The notes: generated by a model from the letters alone, not told the origin. A DNA stretch of 64,000 bases from SB25 sp029560875 (GCA_035388225.1 DAOOPM010000008.1:1-64000); one strand, 5' to 3'. Numbered from the stretch's first letter, positions 51,549-61,585 are shown. Program-made: numbers and translations.

Positions 51549-52391
51549 ATGGAAGCAGTAAAGCAATGGTGGACCACATCCAAAGGGCATAAACTTTTTG
51601 CTTGGTATATGCTGCCAGTGTCGCAGCCCAAAGCTATAATTCTTTTGGTTCACGGCCATGGCGAGCATTCTTGGCGATATATGCATTGGGCAAAGCAATT
51701 CTCATACAATGGCTATGCGTTTTTTTCGTGGGACCATTTTGGACACGGAATGTCCGATGGACAGCCTGGGCACATCAGGCATTATGAGCAGTTGTTACTC
51801 GAAGTCGATTTGGCCATAACTAAAATAAAGGAGCAATTCCCTAACCTGCCAATAATACTTTACGGGCATAGTATGGGTGGTAATATTGCAATTAATTACG
51901 CTATTCGCAGAGATTCGAACATTAAACTACTAATTGCCACTTCGCCTTGGATTGAACTTGCAACTCCTGCTCCAAAATACATGGAGGTTTTGGCTAAGAT
52001 GATGAACGTTGTTCTGCCATTTTATCCTTTTAAGTCGCCAATTACCCCTGAGCAAATTACGCATGTTGATGAGGAAGTGCGCAAGTATGCTACAGACCCA
52101 CTAATTCATGGAAGAATTACACCTAGACTGTACACTGCAATAACCGATGCGGGAAAATATGCACTCAAAAATTCCCACAGAATCAAAATCCATGCATTGC
52201 TAATGCACGGTAGTGCCGATACGGTTACATCGGCTAGCGCTACCAACAAAGTGTCGAGCAGCATTCCAAATGCTACATACATTGAGTGGCCCGAACTTTA
52301 CCATGAAATTCACAACGAAGAAGTAAAAAGTGAGGTTTTCAATCAAATTAAGGATTGGATAGAAAAACAACTAAAGAAAAATGAAGTTTAG
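51549..52391 (+). CDS. Alpha/beta hydrolase, monoglyceride lipase-like
   Basis: 280 residues without a signal peptide. VHGHGEHSWRYMHWAK (oxyanion region) and YGHSMGGNIA with nucleophile Ser ~108 are typical of the lysophospholipase/monoacylglycerol lipase family; catalytic Asp is in MHGSADTVTSA and His in LYHEIHNE. Probably hydrolyses lysophospholipids or monoacylglycerols. Overlaps the next gene by 11 bp. Confidence 0.92.
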   Translation: MEAVKQWWTTSKGHKLFAWYMLPVSQPKAIILLVHGHGEHSWRYMHWAKQFSYNGYAFFSWDHFGHGMSDGQPGHIRHYEQLLLEVDLAITKIKEQFPNLPIILYGHSMGGNIAINYAIRRDSNIKLLIATSPWIELATPAPKYMEVLAKMMNVVLPFYPFKSPITPEQITHVDEEVRKYATDPLIHGRITPRLYTAITDAGKYALKNSHRIKIHALLMHGSADTVTSASATNKVSSSIPNATYIEWPELYHEIHNEEVKSEVFNQIKDWIEKQLKKNEV

Positions 52392-53367
52392 AACCGAGGT
52401 TGAAATCCCTAAGTATCCCTTTAGTATTGGATTTAATTCTCCGTCGCTTTTCATTGGGTCGTGTTTTACAGAGAATATTGGGGCTATTATGCGGGAGAAT
52501 AAGATGCCCGCATTGGTAAATCCCTTTGGTGTTGTTTATAATCCTTTGTCGATTCATAAAAGCCTTGAGTCTATCCTTGAGAATAAGCAGTATGAGTTGG
52601 ACGATATTCATTTTAGCAAGGGACTTTGGTACAATTACGATTTTCACACAAGGTTCTCGAATCCTAACAAGGACGAGTGCTTAAGCAATATGAATAGCGC
52701 TATTGGCAATGCTCATTTGTTTTTAAACAAACTTCAAAACTTAATCGTGACCTTTGGTACAGCGCGGCTGTATAGGCTAAAACAAACCAATAGTGTTGTG
52801 GCCAATTGCCATAAGATTCCCGCCAAGGAATTCGAGCATCAAATTATGAGCGTTGAGGAGGTTGTGGAAATTTGGTCAGCATTAATTGAGAAATTGTTAA
52901 AACGAAACACCAACCTGAAAATAATTTTTACAGTTAGCCCAATTCGCCACTGGAAGGATGGAGCCGAAGGTAATCAGCTAAGCAAGGCTACGCTTATTGT
53001 AGCTGTACATAAACTTATTGCTAAATATCCAAATAACGCATTTTACTTTCCCAGCTACGAGATAATGATGGACGATTTACGCGACTATAGGTTTTACGAT
53101 GACGATATGCTTCATCCTTCATCAAAGGCTATTGAGTATATTTGGGGCAAGTTCGAGAGCGCATTTCTGGATAAAGAGTCGAAAGAACTTTTGGCTAAAA
53201 TTCATAGAATAAAGCAAGCCGTTGGTCATCGGCCATTTAACCCAAACACGAGTGAACATCAAAAATTTATCAATCAAACCATTGCATCGATTAACGAAAT
53301 AAAATCAAAGTATTCGCTCATTAATTTCGATGACGAGATAGAAAAGTTAAATTCGCAAATTTGCTGA
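52381..53367 (+). CDS. GSCFA-domain protein
   Basis: 328 residues. The family-naming motif GSCFTENIG is seen at ~27-35, and FPSYEIMMDDLRDYRFYDDDMLHPSSKAIEYIW carries the Asp-x-x-His pair of a GDSL/SGNH-like esterase. Acts probably as a deacylase on an unknown substrate. Start ATG 52381, 11 bp before the end of the hydrolase gene, so translationally coupled. Confidence 0.92.
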   Translation: MKFRTEVEIPKYPFSIGFNSPSLFIGSCFTENIGAIMRENKMPALVNPFGVVYNPLSIHKSLESILENKQYELDDIHFSKGLWYNYDFHTRFSNPNKDECLSNMNSAIGNAHLFLNKLQNLIVTFGTARLYRLKQTNSVVANCHKIPAKEFEHQIMSVEEVVEIWSALIEKLLKRNTNLKIIFTVSPIRHWKDGAEGNQLSKATLIVAVHKLIAKYPNNAFYFPSYEIMMDDLRDYRFYDDDMLHPSSKAIEYIWGKFESAFLDKESKELLAKIHRIKQAVGHRPFNPNTSEHQKFINQTIASINEIKSKYSLINFDDEIEKLNSQIC

Positions 53368-53413
53368 ACATTTAATTCCTTTTAGGGTTTATCCACATTC
53401 AACTTTTGTAACT

Positions 53414-54223
53414 ATGGAAAATTTTAATGCGATTTTAATAGCTTTTGGTTTAACTCTTTTTGCAGGTTTGTCGACCGGAATTGGTAGTGCAATTGCTTTT
53501 TTTACAAAACACACCAACACTAAGTTTTTGTCGGTGGCGTTGGGTTTTTCGGCAGGAGTAATGATTTACGTTTCGTTTGTGGAGATTTTTCAGAAGGCCA
53601 AAGAATCACTAATTATACCTCTTGGCAAAATGGGTGGCACCACTTTAACAGTAATATCGTTTTTTGGTGGTATGCTGGTTATTGCGCTTATCGATAAGTT
53701 TATTCCCTCGGCCGAGAACCCTCACGAGATTCACACAGTTGAGGAACTTGATAACAAGCCTGTCCGCAATAAGAAACTGATGCGAATGGGGGTTTTCACT
53801 GCGCTGGCTATTGGTATTCATAACTTCCCTGAGGGTTTGGCAACTTTCACTGCTGCATTGGAAAATCCATCGCTGGGTATTGCTATTGCCATTGCTATTG
53901 CTATTCACAACATTCCTGAGGGAATTGCAGTTTCGGTTCCTATTGTTTTTGCAACTGGCGACAGGAAAAAGGCTTTTCGCTTATCGTTCCTTTCTGGACT
54001 AGCCGAACCTGTTGGTGCTATTGTAGGGTATTTGGTTCTGATGCCAATTATGAGTCCTCTAACCTTCGGAATTCTATTTGCTGGTGTAGCCGGAATTATG
54101 GTTTTCATTTCGTTGGATGAGCTCTTGCCAGCCGCTCGTGAGTATGGCGAGCATCACCTCTCCATTTACGGTTTAATCTCTGGAATGATGGTTATGGCTG
54201 CTAGTTTGTTGATGTTTGTTTAA
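53414..54223 (+). CDS. zupT: ZIP family zinc transporter ZupT
   Basis: 269 residues, ~8 helices. Both metal-coordinating motifs are intact: HNFPEG (~136) in helix 4 and HNIPEG (~166) in helix 5. The variable loop carries His/Glu residues (PHEIHTVEELD). Imports Zn2+ and possibly Fe2+ or Mn2+. Stop 54223 is 3 bp before the next gene's likely start. Confidence 0.95.
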   Translation: MENFNAILIAFGLTLFAGLSTGIGSAIAFFTKHTNTKFLSVALGFSAGVMIYVSFVEIFQKAKESLIIPLGKMGGTTLTVISFFGGMLVIALIDKFIPSAENPHEIHTVEELDNKPVRNKKLMRMGVFTALAIGIHNFPEGLATFTAALENPSLGIAIAIAIAIHNIPEGIAVSVPIVFATGDRKKAFRLSFLSGLAEPVGAIVGYLVLMPIMSPLTFGILFAGVAGIMVFISLDELLPAAREYGEHHLSIYGLISGMMVMAASLLMFV

Positions 54224-54226
54224 TAT

Positions 54227-54895
54227 TTGTTTCCTAATTTCAAATTACGATTTGTGACCTATCAAAAGAAAAGGCTGAAGAAGGCTGAAGAAATTGCAAA
54301 TAGCACATCGCACGGTATTGGAGTTTTATTGGCAATCGCAGCAACAGTTTTACTAATTATTCGAGGTGCTATTCATGGAACTGCATGGCACATTGTCACC
54401 TATAGCATTTTTGGAGCTGGGTTGATAAATCTTTACATGGCGTCAACCCTATACCATGGTGCAGTTAATCCTCGAAAAAAAGTTAACCTGAATAAATTTG
54501 ACCACTCGTCAATCTACATACTCATTGCAGCAACTTACACGCCATTTGCAATACTGGCAATTAAAGGATGGCAGGGATGGATAATATTTGGGATTGAATG
54601 GGCTATTGCCATTGCAGGTGTTGTTTTCAAGATTTGGTTCTACTCTCCAAAGCACAGGAAACTATCGGCATGGCTTTACGTGCTAATGGGCTGGGTAGTA
54701 ATATTTGCACTAATTCCTCTTATAAGAAACACTCCTGCATTGCCTCTTTGGTTTTTGCTGGCTGGGTGTTTGGCGTATTTCTCTGGAGTTTTCTTTTATC
54801 TTAAGGATGAATACCCGTTTTTTCATGGTGTTTTTCATTTATTTATAATAGGAGGAAGTGTTTGTCACTTTTTTTCGCTGTATTTTTTAATTTAA
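54227..54895 (+). CDS. Hemolysin III / PAQR family membrane protein
   Basis: 222 residues with seven helices. Conserved metal-site residues: STLYHGA, DHSSIYILIAATYTPF, and FHLFIIGGSVCHFF; these are the PAQR signature (Ser, Asp, His, His). There is no ATG in-frame before the conserved region: TTG at 54227 or GTG at 54254 must serve. The N-terminal KKRLKKAEEIANSTSHG is typical. Probably cotranscribed with zupT. Confidence 0.9.
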   Translation: MFPNFKLRFVTYQKKRLKKAEEIANSTSHGIGVLLAIAATVLLIIRGAIHGTAWHIVTYSIFGAGLINLYMASTLYHGAVNPRKKVNLNKFDHSSIYILIAATYTPFAILAIKGWQGWIIFGIEWAIAIAGVVFKIWFYSPKHRKLSAWLYVLMGWVVIFALIPLIRNTPALPLWFLLAGCLAYFSGVFFYLKDEYPFFHGVFHLFIIGGSVCHFFSLYFLI

Positions 54896-54913
54896 AATCA
54901 TCACTTAACATTC

Positions 54914-54943
54914 CTTGTTCATAACACAAAAACCTTAAATTTG
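54914..54943 (+). promoter_or_regulatory. Promoter of DUF2185 gene
   Basis: CTTG (54914-54917), 18-bp spacer, TAAATTTG (54936-54943); the -7 box fits the consensus and the -33 is off by one. Confidence 0.5.
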
Positions 54944-54964
54944 CACAAAATTAAATGGTAATCA

Positions 54965-55297
54965 ATGTCGTTCAAATACAAACTCAAACCCGAAGAGGTT
55001 AAGGAACTAATTCCACACAAACTATACTGCTATGCCTCCGACATGGTTACAGTTGACGGATTACCTGTTGGCTATATGCACAAGGAAAAACCCGAGGATG
55101 AGGACGATAGCGGATGGCGTTTTTACTCAGGGACAGAAACCGAAGAGTATGTAGATAATGAGTATCACTTTATGATGTTTGACCTAAACTATATTGCCAA
55201 TTGCGACCCAGCAATCATTCCCTATATAAAACAAAAAATCGGTACCGAACTCGAACGAGTTGAAGGTACCGATAAGTTTAGGTCTATTGAGGATTAA
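54965..55297 (+). CDS. DUF2185 (Imm33-like) protein
   Basis: 110 residues, acidic, soluble. LYCYASDMVTVDGLPVGYMHKEKP and DDSGWRFYSGTETEEYVD followed by DLNYIANCDPAIIPY are family-defining for the DUF2185 group, which includes Imm33-type immunity proteins. No toxin gene is adjacent. Its last four bases overlap the end of the convergent yqeY gene. Confidence 0.88.
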   Translation: MSFKYKLKPEEVKELIPHKLYCYASDMVTVDGLPVGYMHKEKPEDEDDSGWRFYSGTETEEYVDNEYHFMMFDLNYIANCDPAIIPYIKQKIGTELERVEGTDKFRSIED

Positions 55298-55749
55298 GCG
55301 CCAGCAAGTATCTGCTTAACCATTTCAGAAATTGCTTTTCCATCAGCCTTTCCAGCCAATGCTTTTGAGGCAACGCCCATTACTTTTCCCATATCCGATG
55401 GTGCTTTTGCGCCAACCTGCTCAATTATTTTTACTAACTCTACTTTTAGTTCAACTGCACTAAGCATTTTGGGAAGATACTCTTCAATAAATGCTGCTTC
55501 TGCCAATTCTTTATCAGCCAATTCCTGACGGCCAGCCTGAATATATTGCTCGGCGGCATCTTTGCGTTGTTTGTACTGCTTTTGTAAAATCTTCATTTCA
55601 ACATCGGTTGAAAGTGAATCTTTATGCTCTCCATCGGTCTTTGCAAGTAAGATGGCACTTTTAATAGCGCGAAGCGCTTCAAGTTTTACTTTTTCTTTGG
55701 CCATCATGGCGGCCTTGATATCCTGGTTGATTTTTTCTTCTAGTGACAT
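55294..55749 (-). CDS. GatB/YqeY domain-containing protein
   Basis: 151 residues. Helical, with MSLEEKINQDIKAAMMAKEKVKLEALRAIKSA and YLPKMLSAVELKVELVKIIEQVGAKAPSDMGKVMGVASKALAGKADG; the last part is the GatB tRNA-binding tail. Stand-alone YqeY proteins probably bind tRNA. Convergent with DUF2185, 4-bp overlap. Confidence 0.93.
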   Translation of the reverse strand: MSLEEKINQDIKAAMMAKEKVKLEALRAIKSAILLAKTDGEHKDSLSTDVEMKILQKQYKQRKDAAEQYIQAGRQELADKELAEAAFIEEYLPKMLSAVELKVELVKIIEQVGAKAPSDMGKVMGVASKALAGKADGKAISEMVKQILAGA

Positions 55750-55917
55750 AATAGTTGATTTTTAGAAACGTGACACAAAGATAATATTTTGTGAAACGTT
55801 AAAAGTTAAACGTTACCGAATATTTTGCTGAGGTTCCTTTTTCAACCCAAAAAGTTGATTAATTTTATATGCATTTAGAAAAATAAAAAAACAATAATAA
55901 ATCAACCCATAAACCTT

Positions 55918-58900
55918 ATGAAAAACAGTAAGCTATGGAGCATATCAAGATATTTGCTCCTAATTACAATCAGCGCATTGGTAATTGGCCAAACCGCGTG
56001 TAAAAAGAAAAAGGAGGTTATCGCTGAAGTTGACCCATCTTTTGGGGAGTACATCACGGCTTACACCTCGGGATTAATCCCAGCAAACTCCTTCATCACA
56101 TTTAAACTTGCGCAACCTGCCGCGTCGTTCACTGCCGCAGGTGATGAGGTTAAGGAGGATTTGTTCGACTTTTCACCATCTATTGATGGTAAGGCCTACT
56201 GGGTTGATGCGCAAACCGTAGAGTTTCGTCCTGAAGAACCTATGAAATCAGGCGAAATTTACACATCATCATTTGCGCTAGGTAAGCTATTTGAGGTGCG
56301 TGAATCGCGATTCAAAAAGTTCGATTTCAGCTTCCGTATTATTCCACAATCAATTTCCATTGACTTTGAGGGACTTTATGTTGAAAGCACTGAGAATCCA
56401 AATATTTACAGCCTTGAAGGATTAGTGCAAACTGCCGATGCTGCAGATATCGACAAACTTAAGAAATGCATTGAAGCAAATTATAACAATAAATCTGCAG
56501 AGATAGTGCTTGACCCTGCCGAAGCAGCAAATACATACCGTTTACACGTTAAAGGTATTGAACGTACACGAAACAAAGGTTTGGTGGAGGTTAAGTGGGA
56601 TGCATCGGAAATTGATGGGAACTCAAAGGGAGAGGCATCGTTCGATGTTCCTGAGCTTGGCAGTTTCGTTGTTATTAGCTCCAAGGTAACACAATCGCCT
56701 CAGCAATCGGTGCTGATTGTTTTCTCCGACTTGTTGAGCACTGACCAAGATTTCGCTGGGTTAGTTGAAATTGATGGTTTCTCGGATTTGAAGTTCGAGG
56801 TTAAAAAGAATATGCTTCGTGTTTACTTGCCCGAGGCAATTCAGGATGTTCGTACCCTTAAAGTGAATAGGGGAGTTCAGAATGCTATTGGCGATAAATT
56901 GAAAGAGGAATACTCGCAAACATTTGCCTTTGAGGATGTTAAGCCGGGCATACGCTCGCTTGGAAGTGGCTCAATTCTTCCAACTACACAGGGACTAGTT
57001 TATCCATTCGAGGCAGTTAACCTAAAGGCCGTAACCATTGAGATTATAAAAATCTACGAAAATAACGTTCCATACTACCTACAGGTTAACACACTTGGCG
57101 GAACTTACGAGTTAAAGCGTGTAGGCTATCCTGTATTCAAGAAAATTATCAATCTAAATCAACTCGGAGTAATTACTCCTAACAAGTGGGCAAGGTACAC
57201 ACTCGATTTGAGCCAACTTTTCAATGCCGACCCCGGCGCAATCTATCAAATTGGCATTAGTTTCAACAAGAAACAACTTCTAAACCCCTGCGATAGCGAT
57301 AAAGCAGAGGAAGGTTCAACCTCAACCGTTGATATTGAGGAGCAAATAAATACCGAAAACTACGAAGGCCCAGGCTACGACTACGATTATGACTATGATT
57401 ACTACTACGACGATGAGTATCGTTGGGAAGAACGCGATAATCCTTGCAACTCCGCTTACTACTCACAATCAAAGATGATTAAGCAAATTGTAATATCATC
57501 GGACCTTGGAATTATTGCAAAGCTGGGCAACGATGGCGGAATGGTTGTGGCCGTATCGGACTTACCAACAGCAAAGGCAAAATCGGGGGTAAATGTTCGT
57601 GTATCGGATTATCAGAACCAAACCATTGTTGAAGGAACTACCAATGGCGATGGCTTGGTGGAACTTAAAGCAACGCGCACGCCATTCCTGGTTACTGTTA
57701 CCGATGGAAAAATGAAGGGTTACCTAAGGGTTGACAATGGAACATCGAACTCTCTTAGCAACTTCGATGTAGGTGGTTCCGAGGTTCAGCGTGGATTAAA
57801 GGGGATGATTTATGGCGAACGGGGCGTTTGGCGTCCAGGCGATTCGCTACATATCGCATTCATCCTAGAGGATAAGGGCAAAACACTGCCAATGAATCAT
57901 CCAATTATTTTCGAACTACGCGACCCCAAAGGGCTACTTGTGAAGAAGGCTGTTCAGGCAAACAACGAAATTGGAATCTTCTACTTCCCAACGGTTACTG
58001 ATGCTCAAGCACCTACTGGGCCTTGGAAGGCAACTGTAAAAGTGGGCGGTGCTGTTTTCAACAAAACCCTAAAAGTTGAGACAATCAAGCCAAATCGTTT
58101 GAAAATTAATTTCGATTTAGATAAAATTCCTTCGTCTGGAAATATCAGCGCATCGCTTAATGCAAAATGGTTACACGGCGCAACTGCAGGTAACTTAAAG
58201 GCTATATACGAGATTACCACTAGTAAGGCTAGAGCCTCATTCCCAAATCACACAAACTACACATTCGATGACCCCGGAATTGAGTTCACACAACAAACCA
58301 ACACGCTTTGGGAGGGACAACTCGATGCTGATGGAAACGCTAAGGTTTATGGAACAATCAGCAAACCTGAGAAAGCACCGGCAGCAATTAACGTGGTGTT
58401 TAAGGGTCGAGTTTTCGAGCAGGGTGGCGATTTCAGTATCGACCTATTCTCAAAAACATTCAATCCATACTCGGAATTTGTTGGCTTTATCTTACCACAG
58501 CCTAGCCCTGGCAGAGGTTGGCTCGAAACCGATAGAGACCAAGAGCTATCTGTTGTAACAGTTAATGCAGAAGGGAAAGCAGTGAACTGCTCCAACCTTG
58601 AGATGGAAATCTTCAAACTCGACTGGCGTTGGTGGTGGGAACAACCAGAAACTGGCGATGCCAGCTATGTTAGCCAAAGCTACGACAGATTGGTGAAGCG
58701 TGAGCGTTTCAGCACTTCAAACGGTAAGGCTACAGTAAAATTCAAAATCAGCTATCCTGAATGGGGGCGTTTCTACGTTAAAGTAACCAACAAAACAACT
58801 GGCAACAGTGCCGGTTCTTATGTTTATTTCGATTGGCCATATGAGCCGGGTAGGTCGCAGGCTAACCGTCCAGGGGGAGCAAATGTGCTTGCTATAGCCG

Positions 58901-61476
58901 CAAATAAATCGACATGTGATGTTGGCGATGAGTTTAAATTAACAATCCCCGGTGCAGAGAATGCTAGGGCATTAATCAGCATTGAAAATGGTTCAAGAGT
59001 GGTAAAAACGTTTTGGGTTGATGCATCGCAAGCAACCAACGTGGTAGATATTGAGGCTACTGAGGATATGGCGCCTAACGTTTACCTGCACGTAACCTTA
59101 GTTCAACCTCACAAGGATAAGGCAAACGATTTGCCAATGCGACTCTACGGTATCACCAAAATGGATGTAAATAACCCTGAAACAATTCTTCAGCCCGAAA
59201 TTATTATGGCCGATGAGTTAAAATCGGAGAAACCAGTTGAGATAATCGTTAAAGAGAAGAATGGCAAGAAGATGAGCTTTACGCTTGCAATGGTTGACGA
59301 GGGCTTACTCGACATAAATAGGTTTAAAACACCAAATCCACACTCCGAGTTCTACACCCGCGAGGCAATTGGAGTAAAAACATGGGATTTATACAACGAT
59401 GTTATTGGCGCTTACGGCGGTAAAATGGAGCGCTTAATCTCCATTGGTGGTGACGATAACCTTAAACCCAACGATGGCGACCAAGCACAACGTTTCAAAC
59501 CAGTTGTCAGATTCTTTGGCCCTTATATTCTGGAGAAGGGAGACCGTAAAAAAATCAACTTCAATATGACCAACTACATTGGTAGCGTTAGGATTATGGT
59601 TATTGCTGCCAACGAGGGCGCTTACGGCTGGGCGGAAAAGGCTTGTCCTGTTCGTAACGATTTGATGGTTATGGCCACACTACCGCGTGTACTTGGGCCA
59701 CAGGAAAACATTAAACTTCCAGTGAACGTATTCACTATGTCGCCCGACATGAAGAAGGTTAAGGTGAAAGTGAAAACCACTTCGAACCTGAAAATTCAGG
59801 GTGATAATGAGCAAACCTTGAGTTTCTCTAAACCAGGCGATAAGATTATTTTCTTCGATTTCAAGGTTGATAGTAAGATTGGACCCGCCAAGGTTGAGGT
59901 TGTTGCCGAAGGTAACGGAATCAAGTCAACACAAACCATCGATATTATGGTTCGCAACCCAATATCGGAGGTTACACGTAGTATTGACACTTTAGTTCCT
60001 GCAAACGGTAAGCTGAGTATCGATTTTAACACCTTTGGTGTTAGCGGAACCAACGAGGCTGTGCTTGAAGCATCCGTAATGCCTCCGCTAAACCTTAAGA
60101 AGAGGTTGGATGAGCTTATCCGTTACCCACACGGATGCGTTGAGCAAACCACATCGGGAGCATTCCCTCAAATTTACCTAGGGCAACTTGTTGAGTTGAC
60201 ATCGGAACAGCAGCAGAATACAAACTTCTTTATTGCCGAGGCAATTAAGAAACTATCTCGCTTCCAGAATAACGATGGTAGTTTCCGCTACTGGCCATCG
60301 TATATGTATGGCGACGACTGGAGCACCAGCTACGTTGGTCACTTCCTAGTGGAGGCACAGGATAAAGGCCACGATGTTCCTCAAGGAATGATTTCGAGCT
60401 GGGTAAGTTATCAAAGTAAAGCGGCTCGCAGTTACACTCATCAAAGTAGCGGGTATTACAATAATGAGTTGATGCAGGCCTACAGGCTTTACACCCTTGC
60501 GCTGGCTAAGAAACCAGAAATTGGTGCAATGAATAAGTTGAAGGAGCAACAACTCGGTTTAGTTGCGAAGATGCGCTTGGCTGCAGCTTATGCCCTAATT
60601 GGACAAACCGAAACCGCCGAGGCAATTGTTGAGAATGTACCGTTGACCATTAACTACTACCGTGAGCTTAGCTACACATATGGTTCAAGTAATCGCGACA
60701 AAGGTATCGTTCTTGAGACTATGCTACTATTGAAACAGGATTCGAAGGCGTATCCAATTGCAATTGAACTAAGCAAGTCTCTATCGAGCAACTCTTGGAT
60801 GAGTACTCAGGAAACAGCCGTAAGCCTTATGGCACTTTCCCGAATGAGCATTGGCAAAGGGAAAAGTGATAACCTTAAGTTGAAGTACAACTTGAACGGA
60901 AACTCCAAGTCGATTTCAAGCGAAAAACCTGTAGCACGTGACCAAATGGCCATTTCCGATGGCAAGAATGCTGTTGAGTTAAACAACTCTGCGAAGAATC
61001 CTATTTATGCTAGTATTGTTCTTAAAGGTATTCCTGAGCAAGGCGAGGAGAAAACGTTTGAGAATAATATCAATATGACGGTTAATTATATTGCAAGCAA
61101 TGGCTCAACTCTGAATCCTGTTAATTTGAAAAAGGGAACAGACTTTACCTGTGAGGTTACAATTACCAACCCTGGAGTTCGTGGCGAGTTAAAGGAGATG
61201 GCGTTAACGCAGATTTTCCCTTCGGGATGGGAGATTCAGAATGCCCGTTTCGAGGAATCGGCCGACCAATCGAAGATGAACTTCGACTATCAGGATATCC
61301 GCGACGATAGAGTAATCACCTATTTCAGTCTACGACCAAATACTAGCAAGAAATTCACCCTTAAGTTAACAGCAACGTACGCAGGTAAGTACTATATGCC
61401 TGGTCCATACTGCGAGGCGATGTATGATAACACCATTGCTGCGGCACAGAAGGGTGGTTGGGTTGTTGTTGAGTAA
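55918..61476 (+). CDS. Alpha-2-macroglobulin family lipoprotein
   Basis: 1852 residues. Lipoprotein signal with Cys28 (IGQTACKK), so anchored in the envelope. Beta-sandwich MG domains make the first ~1100 residues. The MG2 region includes RGVWRPGDSLHIAF. The thioester motif CVEQ is at 1407-1410 in PHGCVEQTTS, so the protein probably traps proteases covalently. The ANK-like toroid with QNNDGSFRYWPS follows, and a receptor-binding-like C-terminal domain. A loop of residues 487-501 is Tyr/Asp only (with one Glu) and is bracketed by two NPC motifs (~460 and ~510). Upstream of pbpC, as in yfhM-pbpC. Guards the periplasm during cell-wall damage. Confidence 0.96.
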   Translation: MKNSKLWSISRYLLLITISALVIGQTACKKKKEVIAEVDPSFGEYITAYTSGLIPANSFITFKLAQPAASFTAAGDEVKEDLFDFSPSIDGKAYWVDAQTVEFRPEEPMKSGEIYTSSFALGKLFEVRESRFKKFDFSFRIIPQSISIDFEGLYVESTENPNIYSLEGLVQTADAADIDKLKKCIEANYNNKSAEIVLDPAEAANTYRLHVKGIERTRNKGLVEVKWDASEIDGNSKGEASFDVPELGSFVVISSKVTQSPQQSVLIVFSDLLSTDQDFAGLVEIDGFSDLKFEVKKNMLRVYLPEAIQDVRTLKVNRGVQNAIGDKLKEEYSQTFAFEDVKPGIRSLGSGSILPTTQGLVYPFEAVNLKAVTIEIIKIYENNVPYYLQVNTLGGTYELKRVGYPVFKKIINLNQLGVITPNKWARYTLDLSQLFNADPGAIYQIGISFNKKQLLNPCDSDKAEEGSTSTVDIEEQINTENYEGPGYDYDYDYDYYYDDEYRWEERDNPCNSAYYSQSKMIKQIVISSDLGIIAKLGNDGGMVVAVSDLPTAKAKSGVNVRVSDYQNQTIVEGTTNGDGLVELKATRTPFLVTVTDGKMKGYLRVDNGTSNSLSNFDVGGSEVQRGLKGMIYGERGVWRPGDSLHIAFILEDKGKTLPMNHPIIFELRDPKGLLVKKAVQANNEIGIFYFPTVTDAQAPTGPWKATVKVGGAVFNKTLKVETIKPNRLKINFDLDKIPSSGNISASLNAKWLHGATAGNLKAIYEITTSKARASFPNHTNYTFDDPGIEFTQQTNTLWEGQLDADGNAKVYGTISKPEKAPAAINVVFKGRVFEQGGDFSIDLFSKTFNPYSEFVGFILPQPSPGRGWLETDRDQELSVVTVNAEGKAVNCSNLEMEIFKLDWRWWWEQPETGDASYVSQSYDRLVKRERFSTSNGKATVKFKISYPEWGRFYVKVTNKTTGNSAGSYVYFDWPYEPGRSQANRPGGANVLAIAANKSTCDVGDEFKLTIPGAENARALISIENGSRVVKTFWVDASQATNVVDIEATEDMAPNVYLHVTLVQPHKDKANDLPMRLYGITKMDVNNPETILQPEIIMADELKSEKPVEIIVKEKNGKKMSFTLAMVDEGLLDINRFKTPNPHSEFYTREAIGVKTWDLYNDVIGAYGGKMERLISIGGDDNLKPNDGDQAQRFKPVVRFFGPYILEKGDRKKINFNMTNYIGSVRIMVIAANEGAYGWAEKACPVRNDLMVMATLPRVLGPQENIKLPVNVFTMSPDMKKVKVKVKTTSNLKIQGDNEQTLSFSKPGDKIIFFDFKVDSKIGPAKVEVVAEGNGIKSTQTIDIMVRNPISEVTRSIDTLVPANGKLSIDFNTFGVSGTNEAVLEASVMPPLNLKKRLDELIRYPHGCVEQTTSGAFPQIYLGQLVELTSEQQQNTNFFIAEAIKKLSRFQNNDGSFRYWPSYMYGDDWSTSYVGHFLVEAQDKGHDVPQGMISSWVSYQSKAARSYTHQSSGYYNNELMQAYRLYTLALAKKPEIGAMNKLKEQQLGLVAKMRLAAAYALIGQTETAEAIVENVPLTINYYRELSYTYGSSNRDKGIVLETMLLLKQDSKAYPIAIELSKSLSSNSWMSTQETAVSLMALSRMSIGKGKSDNLKLKYNLNGNSKSISSEKPVARDQMAISDGKNAVELNNSAKNPIYASIVLKGIPEQGEEKTFENNINMTVNYIASNGSTLNPVNLKKGTDFTCEVTITNPGVRGELKEMALTQIFPSGWEIQNARFEESADQSKMNFDYQDIRDDRVITYFSLRPNTSKKFTLKLTATYAGKYYMPGPYCEAMYDNTIAAAQKGGWVVVE

Positions 61477-61523
61477 ATAATTTTGAAATAGATAAATCCA
61501 TTAAAAATGTCACACCAAATGTC

Positions 61524-61563
61524 CCCACGGTTTAATCCTAGCCCACGTTTTAAACCGTGGGCT
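61524..61563. repeat. Overlapping alternative hairpins after the macroglobulin gene
   Basis: CCCACGGTTTAA (61524-61535) is an exact complement of TTAAACCGTGGG (61550-61561); AGCCCACG (61540-61547) is an exact complement of CGTGGGCT (61556-61563). The two share the right arm and exclude each other. The GTTTTAAAC core recurs in other intergenic hairpins. Confidence 0.75.
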
Positions 61564-61585
61564 ATGGATTATCGCAATTGGGAGG

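Noticed and set aside
54965..55297. Toxin-immunity cassette from the DUF2185 gene
   Set aside because: No toxin or secretion-related gene is adjacent; the neighbours are housekeeping genes.
58268..58558. ORF in another frame within the macroglobulin gene
   Set aside because: Internal to a long conserved gene; no independent signals.
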